Part shown: piece after piece, positions 53,207-61,723 of the stretch
Numbering within the stretch: the stretch's first letter is position 1
Layout: each line of letters starts with the position of its first letter
Assembly: GCF_900105215.1 (NCBI RefSeq)
Contig: NZ_FOIP01000001.1
Coordinates: 2,130,001-2,194,000, forward strand
Direction of reading: 5' to 3'
DNA: 64,000 bases
Origin: Lacrimispora sphenoides
Lineage (GTDB): Bacteria; Bacillota; Clostridia; Lachnospirales; Lachnospiraceae
The notes under the pieces: generated by a model
What the model was told of the DNA's origin: nothing
The model's database searches: none
What the model saw: only the letters and a program-made list of their open reading frames with translations
Translations under genes and position numbers: made by a program

Positions 53207-53674
53207 ATGGTATTTATCGGTATCATTGCATTGCTGGCTGCCCTGGATCTTTTAATAAAAAGTGCCATTGAGGATCAGGAAGAAGCCGGCTTTCCTAAGG
53301 AACTGGAGGGAAGCGGCGGAAAAATTCTGCTGCATAAGAATCATAATGCCGGTTTTTCCTTCGGCTATTTTAAGGATCATCAGTCTATGGTGCAGATGAT
53401 TCCCCTGGCAGTGGCATCTTTTATCGGAGGAATGCTGGCAAGCCTTCTTCAAAGAAAAGGAAACATTTTAGAAAAACTTGCTTTGTCCATTGCCCTGGGA
53501 GGTGCGGCCAGCAATCTGTACGACAGGCTGGTTCGTCATTATGTTGTGGACTATTTCAGCATTCAGTATGGAAAGCTAAAAAAAGTAGTGTTCAATCTGG
53601 GTGACCTGTTCATTTTTCTGGGAGCAGGAATTATCCTTATAGTAGAAATCATTAAGGCTTTTAAAGAACGATAA
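53207..53674 (+). CDS. lspA: Signal peptidase II (LspA)-like protein
   Basis: A 155-residue membrane protein with four helices in the layout of lipoprotein signal peptidase. The family motifs are visible: NHNAGFSFGYF, ASNLYDRLVRHYVVDYF with one catalytic aspartate, and VFNLGDLFIFLG with the other. It would cut lipoprotein precursors before the lipid-modified cysteine. I start at ATG 53207, eight bases after AAGGAG; an in-frame GTG lies at 53174. The charged loop between helix 1 and the NAG motif is somewhat divergent, so it may be a paralogue of the main enzyme. Confidence 0.85.
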   Translation: MVFIGIIALLAALDLLIKSAIEDQEEAGFPKELEGSGGKILLHKNHNAGFSFGYFKDHQSMVQMIPLAVASFIGGMLASLLQRKGNILEKLALSIALGGAASNLYDRLVRHYVVDYFSIQYGKLKKVVFNLGDLFIFLGAGIILIVEIIKAFKER

Positions 53675-53733
53675 AGTGTATCACCTTGCGGAAATCCCTT
53701 CATGCTAAGATAACGTGGGCAGTAAATACGTAA

Positions 53734-53769
53734 AAAAGCGGCTGTCTTCTTGACATAGCCGCTTTTCTA
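53734..53769 (+). terminator. Terminator after lspA
   Basis: AAAAGCGGCT pairs with AGCCGCTTTT around an eleven-base loop. The loop contains the -35 hexamer of the next promoter. Confidence 0.82.
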
Positions 53770-53778
53770 TTGTAGAAT
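53750..53778 (+). promoter_or_regulatory. Promoter of the CBS-domain gene, nested in the terminator
   Basis: TTGACA (53750-53755) and TAGAAT (53773-53778) are separated by 17 bases. The -35 lies in the loop of the preceding terminator and the spacer covers its right arm. Confidence 0.75.
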
Positions 53779-53814
53779 CAATGATAAAATATTACAAAAC
53801 AGGAGTTGATCTTT

Positions 53815-55065
53815 TTGGATTCGAGTGACTATATACAGTTGCTTATGTTATTTATTTTAGTTGCATTATCAGCATTTTTCTCATCGGCTGAGACTGCACT
53901 TACTACGGTGAATAAAATCAGGGTACGGAATTTAGCCGAGGCAGGAGATAAGAATGCCATTACTCTGACTAAGATTTTAGAGAACCAGGGTAAGATGCTC
54001 AGTGCGATTCTTGTTGGTAACAATGTGGTAAACTTAACTGCCTCTTCCATGTCCACCACACTGGTTATGAACATTTGGGGCAATAAGGCAATAGGCATTG
54101 GGACCGGTATCCTTACGCTTGTCATTCTGGTGTTTGGTGAGATCTCACCGAAAACCATTTCTACCTTATATTCCGAACCAATATCTTTAAAATATGCAAA
54201 AGTAATCTATGCTTTTATGATTGTTATGACACCGGTCATTTATGTGATTCGAATTCTTTCATCAGGATTTTTGCGCTTTATCCATGTAAACCCGAACCGG
54301 AAGCAGGAGCCGATCACAGAGGATGAGCTGAGGACCATCGTAGATGTGAGCCATGAGGAAGGCGTGATAGAATCAGAAGAAAGAAAGATAATTAATAACG
54401 TGTTTGATTTTGGTGATTCTGTGGCGCGGGATATTATGATTCCCCGTATTGACATGACTCTGGTAGAGGTTAATGCCGCCTATGATGAATTGATCGATAT
54501 TTTCCGGCAGGAGATGTACACCAGGATTCCGGTATACGAGGAAACCAGTGACAATGTGATTGGGATCATCAATATGAAGGATCTGCTTCTTGTTGACAGG
54601 ACAGATGATTTCAATACCAGGAATTTTTTAAGAGAGCCGCTCTATACATACGAGTATAAAAAAACTGCGGAACTTATGTTGGAGATGCGCCAAACCTGCA
54701 ATAACGTTGTCATCGTTTTGGATGAATACGGAGCGACGGCAGGGATGATAACCCTGGAAGACTTACTGGAAGAAATCGTCGGAGAGATCCGGGATGAGTA
54801 TGACGAGGATGAAGAAAATGAACTGGTTGAGGTGGAGCCCTTTGAATATCTGGTAGAAGGCTCTATGAAGCTTGATGATTTAAATGACAGGCTGGACCTT
54901 GAACTGGAATCTGATGATTATGATTCCATCGGCGGCCTGATCATCGGACAACTCGACCGGCTCCCGGAACAGGGGGAAGAAGTTGTCTGCAGCGGAATCC
55001 GCCTTGTTGTAGATGAATTGGACAAAAACAGAATCGATAAGGTTCGGATGTATTTGCCTCATTAA
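53815..55065 (+). CDS. HlyC/CorC-family protein (DUF21, CBS pair, CorC domain)
   Basis: A 416-residue membrane protein. A DUF21/CNNM domain with three to four helices is at about 5-180 (ALSAFFSSAETALTTVNKIR is its signature). Then come two CBS domains (about 205-325: ARDIMIPRIDMTLVEVNAAY and NNVVIVLDEYGATAGMITLE) and a C-terminal CorC_HlyC domain (EYLVEGSMKLDDLNDRLDLE). The family is linked to magnesium or other divalent cation export or homeostasis. TTG 53815 is nine bases after AGGAG; TTG 53806 touches that site and is unlikely. Confidence 0.9.
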   Translation: MDSSDYIQLLMLFILVALSAFFSSAETALTTVNKIRVRNLAEAGDKNAITLTKILENQGKMLSAILVGNNVVNLTASSMSTTLVMNIWGNKAIGIGTGILTLVILVFGEISPKTISTLYSEPISLKYAKVIYAFMIVMTPVIYVIRILSSGFLRFIHVNPNRKQEPITEDELRTIVDVSHEEGVIESEERKIINNVFDFGDSVARDIMIPRIDMTLVEVNAAYDELIDIFRQEMYTRIPVYEETSDNVIGIINMKDLLLVDRTDDFNTRNFLREPLYTYEYKKTAELMLEMRQTCNNVVIVLDEYGATAGMITLEDLLEEIVGEIRDEYDEDEENELVEVEPFEYLVEGSMKLDDLNDRLDLELESDDYDSIGGLIIGQLDRLPEQGEEVVCSGIRLVVDELDKNRIDKVRMYLPH

Positions 55066-55117
55066 GCTTTTGGTTGGTCGGCGGTTTCGCAGGCTTTACC
55101 GGAAGGATGGGAAAGAG

Positions 55118-55155
55118 GGGAGAGAGAAGCTTGCTGCTTCTGCTCTCCCTTTTAC
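55118..55155. terminator. Terminator between convergent genes
   Basis: GGGAGAGAGAAGC pairs with GCTTCTGCTCTCCC around a five-base loop, followed by TTTT on the plus strand. It serves the CBS-domain gene and perhaps, from the other side, the TIGR04086 gene. Confidence 0.72.
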
Positions 55156-55175
55156 ATTTCCCGGGAAATCTTCCG

Positions 55176-55535
55176 TCAACTAAGCATCCCCCCCGCGGTG
55201 CCGCTGACTGCACAGATGGCCATGGTTGTGAGGAGCTGGTTCATAGAGCCATTTAATCCCCTGTTTAAGAAAAAGGATACGGCCAAGAGCACCAGGAAAT
55301 ATAGAAGTCCCAACAAAAGGCCCCAGAAGAATCTTCGATGCCGTACGCTCTTTCCCATTAAGACTCCGCCAAAGAGACAGGCGATAATATAAACCGCATT
55401 GACTCCCAGGCGTATCTGTCCTTCCTTAAGACGGAATCTATAGAGTGCTAAGGCCAGGACTACCAGCAAGATTCCGGTCAGTATGTAGGTGATAAGAAGG
55501 TTTCTTAGTGTGACCTGAAGCTTTGATTTTTCCAT
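55176..55535 (-). CDS. TIGR04086-type membrane protein
   Basis: A 119-residue protein with four membrane helices (LLITYILTGILLVVLALALY, VYIIACLFGGVLMGK, FFWGLLLGLLYFLVLLAVSF, LLTTMAICAVSGTAGGML). It fits the TIGR04086 family of clostridial membrane proteins, which is often found near the SCIFF genes and tgt. Its role is unknown. It is transcribed away from scfA, with an AAGGAG site before the ATG. Confidence 0.78.
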   Translation of the reverse strand: MEKSKLQVTLRNLLITYILTGILLVVLALALYRFRLKEGQIRLGVNAVYIIACLFGGVLMGKSVRHRRFFWGLLLGLLYFLVLLAVSFFLNRGLNGSMNQLLTTMAICAVSGTAGGMLS

Positions 55536-55655
55536 TTGAATACTCCTTATATCTTGTCTTCTGGTTCAGTATATTCTAGGGGTATGGATGATATTCATGG
55601 ATGTCCTAACAATAAAATTGATCCTCTCTTATCTGGCTCCCTGGGGCAATTCATC

Positions 55656-55684
55656 TTGCACTCGTCTAAAACATGTGGTATAAT
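55656..55684 (+). promoter_or_regulatory. Promoter of the SCIFF operon
   Basis: TTGCAC (55656-55661) and a perfect TATAAT (55679-55684) with 17 bases between. TG two bases before the -10 is also present. It lies 37 bases ahead of scfA. Confidence 0.85.
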
Positions 55685-55720
55685 CTCAAAGAATTAGACA
55701 AATACAGGAGGTGTAAGTTT

Positions 55721-55867
55721 ATGAAGCATGTAAAGACCTTAAATTCCAGTACATTAAAAGAGTCTATGAAGAAAGGCGGCTGCGGCGAATGCCAGACTTC
55801 CTGCCAGTCAGCCTGCAAGACATCCTGTACAGTAGGAAACCAGAGCTGCGAGAACAGCAACCGTTAA
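55721..55867 (+). CDS. scfA: SCIFF peptide precursor
   Basis: A 48-residue ribosomal peptide of the SCIFF family (six cysteines in forty-five residues). The leader MKHVKTLNSSTLKESMKKGG is followed by six cysteines in GGCGEC, TSC, SAC, TSC and QSC contexts. The radical SAM enzyme encoded next is known to install a thioether link between a cysteine sulfur and a residue alpha carbon in such peptides. The SCIFF system is nearly universal in Clostridia, but its biological role is not settled. AGGAGG precedes ATG 55721. Confidence 0.95.
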   Translation: MKHVKTLNSSTLKESMKKGGCGECQTSCQSACKTSCTVGNQSCENSNR

Positions 55868-55896
55868 TTATTTTAACTGTATAGAATAGCCATAAG

Positions 55897-55955
55897 GCAG
55901 ATAAGCAGATGCCCCTACGGTCGTAATGACGGTAGGGGTTCCTTCGCTTGTCTGC
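55897..55955 (+). terminator. Hairpin between scfA and scfB (partial terminator)
   Basis: Inner arms CCCCTAC and GTAGGGG (55912-55918 with 55932-55938) and outer arms GCAGATAAGC and GCTTGTCTGC (55897-55906 with 55946-55955) form one long stem. No strong T run follows, so it may stop only part of the transcripts or protect the scfA message. Confidence 0.65.
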
Positions 55956-56001
55956 CCAAAACCAATCATCGGTTAAATCTTTTCAATTAAGGAGAATACA
56001 A

Positions 56002-57396
56002 GTGATTCATCAATATATCAACAATGGCTTCCATATTATTATGGATGTCAACAGCGGCTCCGTTCACTCTGTGGATCCGGTCATGTATGAGGCCGTAGAG
56101 ATCGCCGCAGGCATGGTGCCGGAGATGGAAGAGGCCCAGGCCCTGGACAAAGAGGTAGGAGAAGAAGTACGAATCCGTCTTTCTGAAAAATATGGAGAGA
56201 CAGAAGTAGAAGAAGCGCTGGAGGAAATCCAGTATCTGATCGATAAGGGAGAGCTGTTTACAAAGGATTTATACCACGATTATGTGGTGGACTTTAAAAA
56301 GCGGCAGACAGTGGTAAAGGCTCTATGCTTACATATTGCCCATGATTGCAACCTTGCCTGCAAATACTGTTTTGCGGAAGAAGGGGAGTACCATGGCAGA
56401 CGGGCGCTAATGTCCTTTGAAGTGGGAAAAAAGGCTCTGGACTTTCTTATCGCCAATTCCGGGAACCGAAGAAACTTAGAAGTAGACTTTTTTGGCGGAG
56501 AACCGCTCATGAATTGGGACGTAGTAAAGCAGCTTGTTGAATACGGACGTAAAAAAGAGAAAGAATATAATAAGAACTTCCGCTTTACCATGACTACCAA
56601 CGGGGTACTGTTAAACGATGAGATCATGGAATTCTGCAATCGGGAAATGAGCAATGTGGTCTTAAGCCTTGACGGACGGAAAGAAGTCAATGACAATATG
56701 CGCCCATTCCGCAATGGAAAAGGAAGCTACGAGCTGATCGTTCCCAAATTCCAGAAGTTTGCAAAACTTAGAGGAACCAGGGATTATTACATCAGAGGAA
56801 CCTTTACCCGCCATAATATGGATTTTGCAAAAGATGTTTTGGAATTTGCCGATCTCGGCTTTAAAAGTATGTCTATAGAGCCCGTGGTGGCACAGCCGGA
56901 AGAAGAATATGCCATCAGGGAGGAAGACCTTCCTCAAATCCTGAAAGAGTATGACGATCTTGCTGTGGAATACATTAAAAGGCAGAAAGAAGGAAAAGGG
57001 TTTAACTTTTTCCACTTTAATATTGATTTAAACCAGGGCCCCTGTGTGGCTAAGCGCCTGTCCGGCTGCGGTTCAGGAACCGAGTATCTGGCGGTGACTC
57101 CATGGGGAGACCTTTATCCATGCCACCAGTTTGTCGGTGAGGAAAAATTCCTTCTTGGCAACGTGGATACAGGCGTGACTAATTTAGAGATCCGCGATGA
57201 GTTTAAGCTTTGTAATGTTTATGCAAAGGACAAATGCCGGGACTGCTTTGCAAGGTTTTACTGCAGCGGAGGCTGTGCGGCTAACTCCCACAACTTCCAC
57301 GGGAGCATTACGGATGCATATGATATCGGCTGCGAAATGCAGAAGAAACGGATCGAATCTGCCATCATGATCAAGGCGGCTTTAGCGGAAGATTGA
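56002..57396 (+). CDS. scfB: SCIFF radical SAM maturase (SPASM type)
   Basis: A 464-residue peptide-modifying radical SAM enzyme. In order: an N-terminal peptide-recognition region (FHIIMDVNSGSVHSVDPVMY), the [4Fe-4S] motif CNLACKYC near residue 118, a TIM-barrel core (FFGGEPLMNWDVVKQL, TMTTNGVLL), and a SPASM domain rich in cysteines (CGSGTEYLAVTPWGDLYPCH, then CRDCFARFYCSGGCAANSHN) for two auxiliary clusters. It forms thioether crosslinks in ScfA. GTG 56002 follows AAGGAG by seven bases and yields the usual MIHQY start; the open frame back to 55948 lacks a site. Confidence 0.95.
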   Translation: MIHQYINNGFHIIMDVNSGSVHSVDPVMYEAVEIAAGMVPEMEEAQALDKEVGEEVRIRLSEKYGETEVEEALEEIQYLIDKGELFTKDLYHDYVVDFKKRQTVVKALCLHIAHDCNLACKYCFAEEGEYHGRRALMSFEVGKKALDFLIANSGNRRNLEVDFFGGEPLMNWDVVKQLVEYGRKKEKEYNKNFRFTMTTNGVLLNDEIMEFCNREMSNVVLSLDGRKEVNDNMRPFRNGKGSYELIVPKFQKFAKLRGTRDYYIRGTFTRHNMDFAKDVLEFADLGFKSMSIEPVVAQPEEEYAIREEDLPQILKEYDDLAVEYIKRQKEGKGFNFFHFNIDLNQGPCVAKRLSGCGSGTEYLAVTPWGDLYPCHQFVGEEKFLLGNVDTGVTNLEIRDEFKLCNVYAKDKCRDCFARFYCSGGCAANSHNFHGSITDAYDIGCEMQKKRIESAIMIKAALAED

Positions 57397-57413
57397 GAAC
57401 ACAATACTCTTAT

Positions 57414-57430
57414 GCCCAGTGAACCTGGGC
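57414..57430 (+). other. Small hairpin between scfB and tgt
   Basis: GCCCAG and CTGGGC with a five-base loop, without a T run, in the short gap before tgt. It could be an RNA-processing or weak regulatory stem; nothing more can be said. Confidence 0.45.
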
Positions 57431-57447
57431 AGGAATAGGGAAATCAG

Positions 57448-58587
57448 ATGAATTATAAGATCGTTGCAAAGGATGGACGTGCAAAGCGTGCAGAAGTAAC
57501 CACCGTTCATGGCACCATCCAAACTCCGGTATTCATGAACGTGGGTACGGTGGCAGCCATTAAAGGGGCTGTTTCCACGGATGATCTCCGTGAGATCAGA
57601 ACCCAGGTGGAGCTGTCAAACACCTATCATCTTCATGTACGCACCGGCGATAAATTAATCAAAGAGTTTGGCGGCCTTCATAAGTTTATGAGCTGGGACC
57701 GTCCAATTCTCACGGATTCCGGCGGCTTTCAGGTATTCTCCCTGACCGGCTTAAGGAAAATAAAGGAGGAGGGCGTATACTTTCAATCCCATATAGACGG
57801 ACGTAAGATTTTCATGGGTCCGGAAGAAAGTATGCAGATCCAGTCCAATCTGGCCTCTACCATAGCCATGGCCTTTGACGAATGCCCGCCACATCCGGCT
57901 ACCAGGGAATACATGCAAAACAGCGTAGACCGCACCACCAGATGGCTGGAAAGGTGCCAGGCTGAGATGGCAAAGCTTAATTCCCAGCCAGATACCTTAA
58001 ATAAGGAACAGCTGTTATTCGGCATCAACCAGGGCGGAACCTTTGAGGATATCCGCATCTCCCATGCAAAAACCATATCCGCCATGGATTTGGACGGCTA
58101 TGCCCTGGGCGGATTGGCGGTAGGAGAAAGCCATGAGGAGATGTACCGGATCTTAGATGAGACGGTACCTTATCTGCCGGAGAACAAGCCAACCTATTTA
58201 ATGGGCGTGGGAACTCCTGCTAACATTTTAGAGGCCGTAGACAGGGGCGTGGATTTTTTTGACTGTGTATATCCGTCAAGAAACGGCCGCCATGGACATG
58301 TATACACCAATCACGGAAAAATGAATTTATTTAATACCAAATATGAATTGGACCACAGGCCGATCGAAGAGGGCTGTGGGTGTCCGGCCTGCCGCTCCTA
58401 CAGCAGAGCCTATATCAGGCATCTTTTTAAGGCAAAAGAAATGCTTGGCATGAGATTATGTGTATTGCATAATTTGTATTTTTATAATACAATGATGGAA
58501 GAGATCCGCGACGCAATCGAGAACCACCGTTATGGGGAATACAAGGAGCAGAAGCTTTCGGGTATGATGGCAGGTCAAACTACCTAA
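57448..58587 (+). CDS. tgt: tRNA-guanine transglycosylase
   Basis: A 379-residue enzyme that exchanges guanine at position 34 of GUN-anticodon tRNAs for the queuosine precursor preQ1. It has the substrate loop TDSGGFQVFSL (about 90-100), the catalytic aspartate in FDCVYPSRNGRHG (about 270) and the zinc site CGCPACRSYSR with the later LCVLHNLYFY histidine. The length is normal. It lies downstream of scfB, and yajC follows within 50 bases, a common clostridial order. Confidence 0.96.
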   Translation: MNYKIVAKDGRAKRAEVTTVHGTIQTPVFMNVGTVAAIKGAVSTDDLREIRTQVELSNTYHLHVRTGDKLIKEFGGLHKFMSWDRPILTDSGGFQVFSLTGLRKIKEEGVYFQSHIDGRKIFMGPEESMQIQSNLASTIAMAFDECPPHPATREYMQNSVDRTTRWLERCQAEMAKLNSQPDTLNKEQLLFGINQGGTFEDIRISHAKTISAMDLDGYALGGLAVGESHEEMYRILDETVPYLPENKPTYLMGVGTPANILEAVDRGVDFFDCVYPSRNGRHGHVYTNHGKMNLFNTKYELDHRPIEEGCGCPACRSYSRAYIRHLFKAKEMLGMRLCVLHNLYFYNTMMEEIRDAIENHRYGEYKEQKLSGMMAGQTT

Positions 58588-58635
58588 AAAGAGAGACAAG
58601 CAGGCGGCGGATCGTTATATAAGGAGGAAATGGTT

Positions 58636-58932
58636 ATGTTATCAGCAACAGGCGGTACCATGGGCGTGGGCTTTTGGGTCATTTATATCGCAGTGATCTT
58701 TGGCTTCATGTATTTTATTGCAATCAGACCACAGAAGAAAGAGAAAAAGAAACAGCAGGAGATGTTTGCAAACATTGCAATCGGAGACAGCGTTTTGACC
58801 TCAAGTGGATTTTATGGTGTCATCATTGATATGACGGATGATACGGTTATCGTAGAGTTCGGCAACAATAAGAACTGTAGAATTCCTATGCAGAAGACTG
58901 CTATCGTTCAGGTGGAAAAAGCACAGGCTTAA
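58636..58932 (+). CDS. yajC: Preprotein translocase subunit YajC
   Basis: A 98-residue protein with a single N-terminal membrane helix (VGFWVIYIAVIFGFMYFIAI) followed by RPQKKEKKKQQEM and IAIGDSVLTSSGFYGVIIDM, the invariant YajC pattern. It associates with SecDF. ATG 58636 is eight bases after AAGGAGG; ATG 58630 is too close to that site. A strong terminator follows directly. Confidence 0.94.
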   Translation: MLSATGGTMGVGFWVIYIAVIFGFMYFIAIRPQKKEKKKQQEMFANIAIGDSVLTSSGFYGVIIDMTDDTVIVEFGNNKNCRIPMQKTAIVQVEKAQA

Positions 58933-58942
58933 GAAATCGGGG

Positions 58943-58980
58943 CACCCGGAAAGAGAAAATCTCTTTCCGGGTGTTTTTTT
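58943..58980 (+). terminator. Terminator after yajC
   Basis: Perfect 13-base arms (CACCCGGAAAGAG with CTCTTTCCGGGTG), five-base loop, and seven T. Confidence 0.95.
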
Positions 58981-59291
58981 GATTCATAGAGTGTGTCCAT
59001 TGAAACTGGACCATGCCAGATAAAAAGCCGGAAGCCTTAATTATTTAGCGGTATCATCAGTCTGGCAGCGGATAAGATAAAAAGTCTGCTCTCCATTGCT
59101 GGAGGCAGGCTTTTTCCGGCGTCCGCATTCATTTTCTAATGCCTTCATGAAAATATATTTCATAATGGCATAGCATATAAAAATAAAACAAACAAATATG
59201 TATAATTAGCATAAAATAATATGCGATAATATGGTTGGTTAGAGTAATAATTAGCAAAAATTCCGAAAAGAAATATTATTACACAAACATA
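58981..59291. other. Intergenic stretch before the second sugar operon
   Basis: About 310 bases without a gene. It contains a second terminator-like stem at 59079-59115; the remainder is AT-rich with nothing recognised. Confidence 0.5.
59079..59115. terminator. Second terminator-like hairpin
   Basis: AAAAAGTCTGC pairs with GCAGGCTTTTT (one mismatch) around a 15-base loop. It is symmetrical enough to act in both directions. It does not belong to an evident gene. Confidence 0.65.
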
Positions 59292-59320
59292 TTGACGTGA
59301 AATTAAAATTCATATACAAT
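59292..59320 (+). promoter_or_regulatory. Promoter of the sugar import/aldolase operon
   Basis: TTGACG (59292-59297) and TACAAT (59315-59320) with a 17-base spacer, 65 bases upstream of the binding-protein gene. Confidence 0.8.
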
Positions 59321-59339
59321 GCAATTGTAAACATAAAAT

Positions 59340-59357
59340 GTATTCAGCAATGAATAC
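59340..59357 (+). promoter_or_regulatory. Palindrome in the 5' leader, candidate operator
   Basis: GTATTCA-GCAA-TGAATAC is a perfect inverted repeat about 14 bases after the expected start of transcription. Its size suits a dimeric LacI/GntR-type repressor; a small RNA stem is the alternative. Confidence 0.55.
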
Positions 59358-59384
59358 GAATCATGTATTTGGAGGGCTACATAA

Positions 59385-60731
59385 ATGAAAGTGAGCAAGT
59401 TTATGGAAAAAAGTCTGGCTGCCATGATGGCAGCAGGTATGGCGGTCAGCCTGATTGGATGCGAAAGCCAGCCAACAAAGACCGCACAGTCAGAAACGGC
59501 ACAGCCGGCAGCTGCTGCACAAGAGACAACAGCAGAAAGTGTAACAAGCGGGGGAGATGTTACATTGGAATTTCAGCAATGGTGGGGCGTAGAATTGCCT
59601 GACGGTGTCCTTATGGAGATCTGTGATGGATTTACAGAACAATCAGGGATTAAAATCGAATTATTAAGCAATCCTTATGCAGATACCAAGACACAGATTG
59701 CGGCAGGCGCAGCGGCAGGAACTATGGCAGATGTTGTAGGTCTTGATGGAGCCTGGGTGTATGATTTTGCAAAACAGGGTTCCATAGCAAATATGACGGA
59801 GCTGATGTCATCAGACGGTTATGATGATGGACAATTATCTGATCAGATAAAAGTAGACGGAAATACATATATGATCCCGGTTGTTAACTTTGCATATCCC
59901 ATGTACGTAAATAAAGATTTATTGGCATCAGCAGGTATTACGGAAGTTCCTAAGACATGGGGGGAATTTGCGGAGGCCTGTAAAAAGGTTGCAGCAGCAA
60001 ATAAAGGTGTTGCCGGATGGGCAATCCCTTTATCAACAGAATCGCCAAGCGGTATTCAGAACAATTTCATGAGCTGGTTATGGGCTTCGGGCGGAACTAT
60101 GCTGAAAGATGGAAAACCGGCTTTGACAGATAATCCACTCATGGCAGATACTGTAGATTTTGTAAAAAGTTTATTTGATGCTGGAGTCGTTGCACCAGGT
60201 GCTTATTCCATGAAAGAAGCAGATATGGTAGAAGAGTTTACAAATGGCCGTGTTGCATTTATGACAGATTCACTGGCACACTTAACAACAATTAAGAAAG
60301 AAGCACCTGGCTTGAACTTTGAATTTATGCCTATTCCGGTAAAAGAAGGCTATACAGGAAAGAGTGGTATGGATGTGGCTAACTGGGGAATCGGCGTTGC
60401 AGAAAACTGTGACCATAAAGCAGAGGCCATGAAGTTCGTGGAATATTTAATGAGTCCCGAGGTAAATGCCAAACTTGCAGTATATGCAAATGCCTTTCCT
60501 GGAAATGTAAATGCCAATCCTGATTATTCGAAAGCTGAAGAGCTATTTGTAGAAGCATATGAATTATATCAAAAGTGTTATGCAATCAATGAATTTACCG
60601 GACTTCCGACTTCAGAAGAATTAATGAGACAGTTTGATGAGCAATTACAGCTGTATATTGACGGCGATACGGCCGCGGCAGCAGATATGCTGTCTGCAAC
60701 ACAAGAGATCTGGGAGGGAGCATTCCAATAA
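59385..60731 (+). CDS. Sugar ABC transporter substrate-binding lipoprotein (family 1)
   Basis: A 448-residue lipoprotein. The signal peptide ends in lipobox SLIGCES (cysteine near residue 26), a threonine/alanine-rich linker follows, and then a family-1 extracellular solute-binding domain: VTLEFQQWWGVELPDGVLME, FAKQGSIANMTEL, VPKTWGEFAEACKKV and GRVAFMTDSLAHLTTIKKE. It should bind a mono- or oligosaccharide. GGAGG lies before the ATG. A hairpin between this gene and the first permease would allow more of the binding protein than of the membrane subunits. Confidence 0.93.
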   Translation: MKVSKFMEKSLAAMMAAGMAVSLIGCESQPTKTAQSETAQPAAAAQETTAESVTSGGDVTLEFQQWWGVELPDGVLMEICDGFTEQSGIKIELLSNPYADTKTQIAAGAAAGTMADVVGLDGAWVYDFAKQGSIANMTELMSSDGYDDGQLSDQIKVDGNTYMIPVVNFAYPMYVNKDLLASAGITEVPKTWGEFAEACKKVAAANKGVAGWAIPLSTESPSGIQNNFMSWLWASGGTMLKDGKPALTDNPLMADTVDFVKSLFDAGVVAPGAYSMKEADMVEEFTNGRVAFMTDSLAHLTTIKKEAPGLNFEFMPIPVKEGYTGKSGMDVANWGIGVAENCDHKAEAMKFVEYLMSPEVNAKLAVYANAFPGNVNANPDYSKAEELFVEAYELYQKCYAINEFTGLPTSEELMRQFDEQLQLYIDGDTAAAADMLSATQEIWEGAFQ

Positions 60732-60740
60732 AGACGAGAC

Positions 60741-60767
60741 AGGCTGCATGATGGCATCGTGCAGCCT
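60741..60767 (+). other. Intercistronic hairpin after the binding-protein gene
   Basis: AGGCTGCA pairs with TGCAGCCT perfectly, with an 11-base loop and no T run. Such stems commonly protect the 3' end of a binding-protein message. Confidence 0.65.
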
Positions 60768-60794
60768 GATATTAAGAAGGAGGGGATGGGTGAG

Positions 60795-61721
60795 TTGGCT
60801 AAGGTAAGAGAAATGATAAAAAAGAAAAGCAGCGGTAAGATGTCACAGATCATGAAAAAGAAATGTGAACCTTACTTATATCTCCTGCCAACAATTGTGC
60901 TTATGCTTCTATTGTTGATTATACCGATCTGTATGGTGGTCCGATATTCTTTTTTTGACAATGTTATTATCAAAAATGATCCTGTGTTTGTTGGATTAAA
61001 GAATTACGTCATGATATTATCAGACAAAACATTTTTTGTCGCTGTCAAAAATACATTGTTTTTTGTTGGTGCCAGTGTAGTGATGCACATGCTTTTAGGA
61101 ATGCTGTTTGCCATACTCCTCAATACGAATTATATAGGAATAAATATGAAAGCATTCTTCAGAGTGATTTATGTACTGCCCTGGATGTTTACAGCATCGG
61201 TTATCGCAATATTATGGAAAATGATGATGAATCCCAATGGGATTATCAACTACCTGTTACAAATTGCAAATCTTACGTCGTCACAGATCGAATGGCTGGG
61301 TTCCCGGAATTTCGCCCTGTTCTCAGTAACCTTGATCAACATATGGGCAGGCTATCCGTTTTATATGGTTAGTATCCTGGCAGGGCTTCAGGGGATACCC
61401 ACAGATCTTTATGAAGCATCGGCAATTGACGGTGCAAATGCAGTACAACAATTTTTCAGCATTACAATCCCTCAATTAAAACCAATTATTATTAGTTTGC
61501 TAATGTTGGATTTTGTGTGGACGATACAGCAATTTGCCTTGATTTGGATGACCACAGGCGGGGGTCCGATTAATGCAACAGAGATGTTAAGTACTTTTAT
61601 TTATAAAAGGGGATTTAGTAAATATCAATATTCCCAGGCTTCTGCATCGGCAGTGATCCTACTGGTTGTATGTTCTGTTATAGCTGTTTTTTATGTGTGG
61701 CATCAGAGAGAGAGGGACTGA
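60795..61721 (+). CDS. Sugar ABC transporter permease (UgpA/MalF type)
   Basis: A 308-residue permease with six membrane helices and the coupling motif EASAIDGANAVQQFFSITIP (about 215-234). LPTIVLMLLLLIIPICMVVR is the first helix, and TIQQFALIWMTTGGGPINAT near 255 is typical. Start choice is unclear: AAGGAGGGG at 60777-60785 suits TTG 60795 best, ATG 60786 is almost on top of it, and the open frame extends to GTG 60759. It pairs with the next permease. Confidence 0.9.
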   Translation: MAKVREMIKKKSSGKMSQIMKKKCEPYLYLLPTIVLMLLLLIIPICMVVRYSFFDNVIIKNDPVFVGLKNYVMILSDKTFFVAVKNTLFFVGASVVMHMLLGMLFAILLNTNYIGINMKAFFRVIYVLPWMFTASVIAILWKMMMNPNGIINYLLQIANLTSSQIEWLGSRNFALFSVTLINIWAGYPFYMVSILAGLQGIPTDLYEASAIDGANAVQQFFSITIPQLKPIIISLLMLDFVWTIQQFALIWMTTGGGPINATEMLSTFIYKRGFSKYQYSQASASAVILLVVCSVIAVFYVWHQRERD

Positions 61722-61723
61722 TT

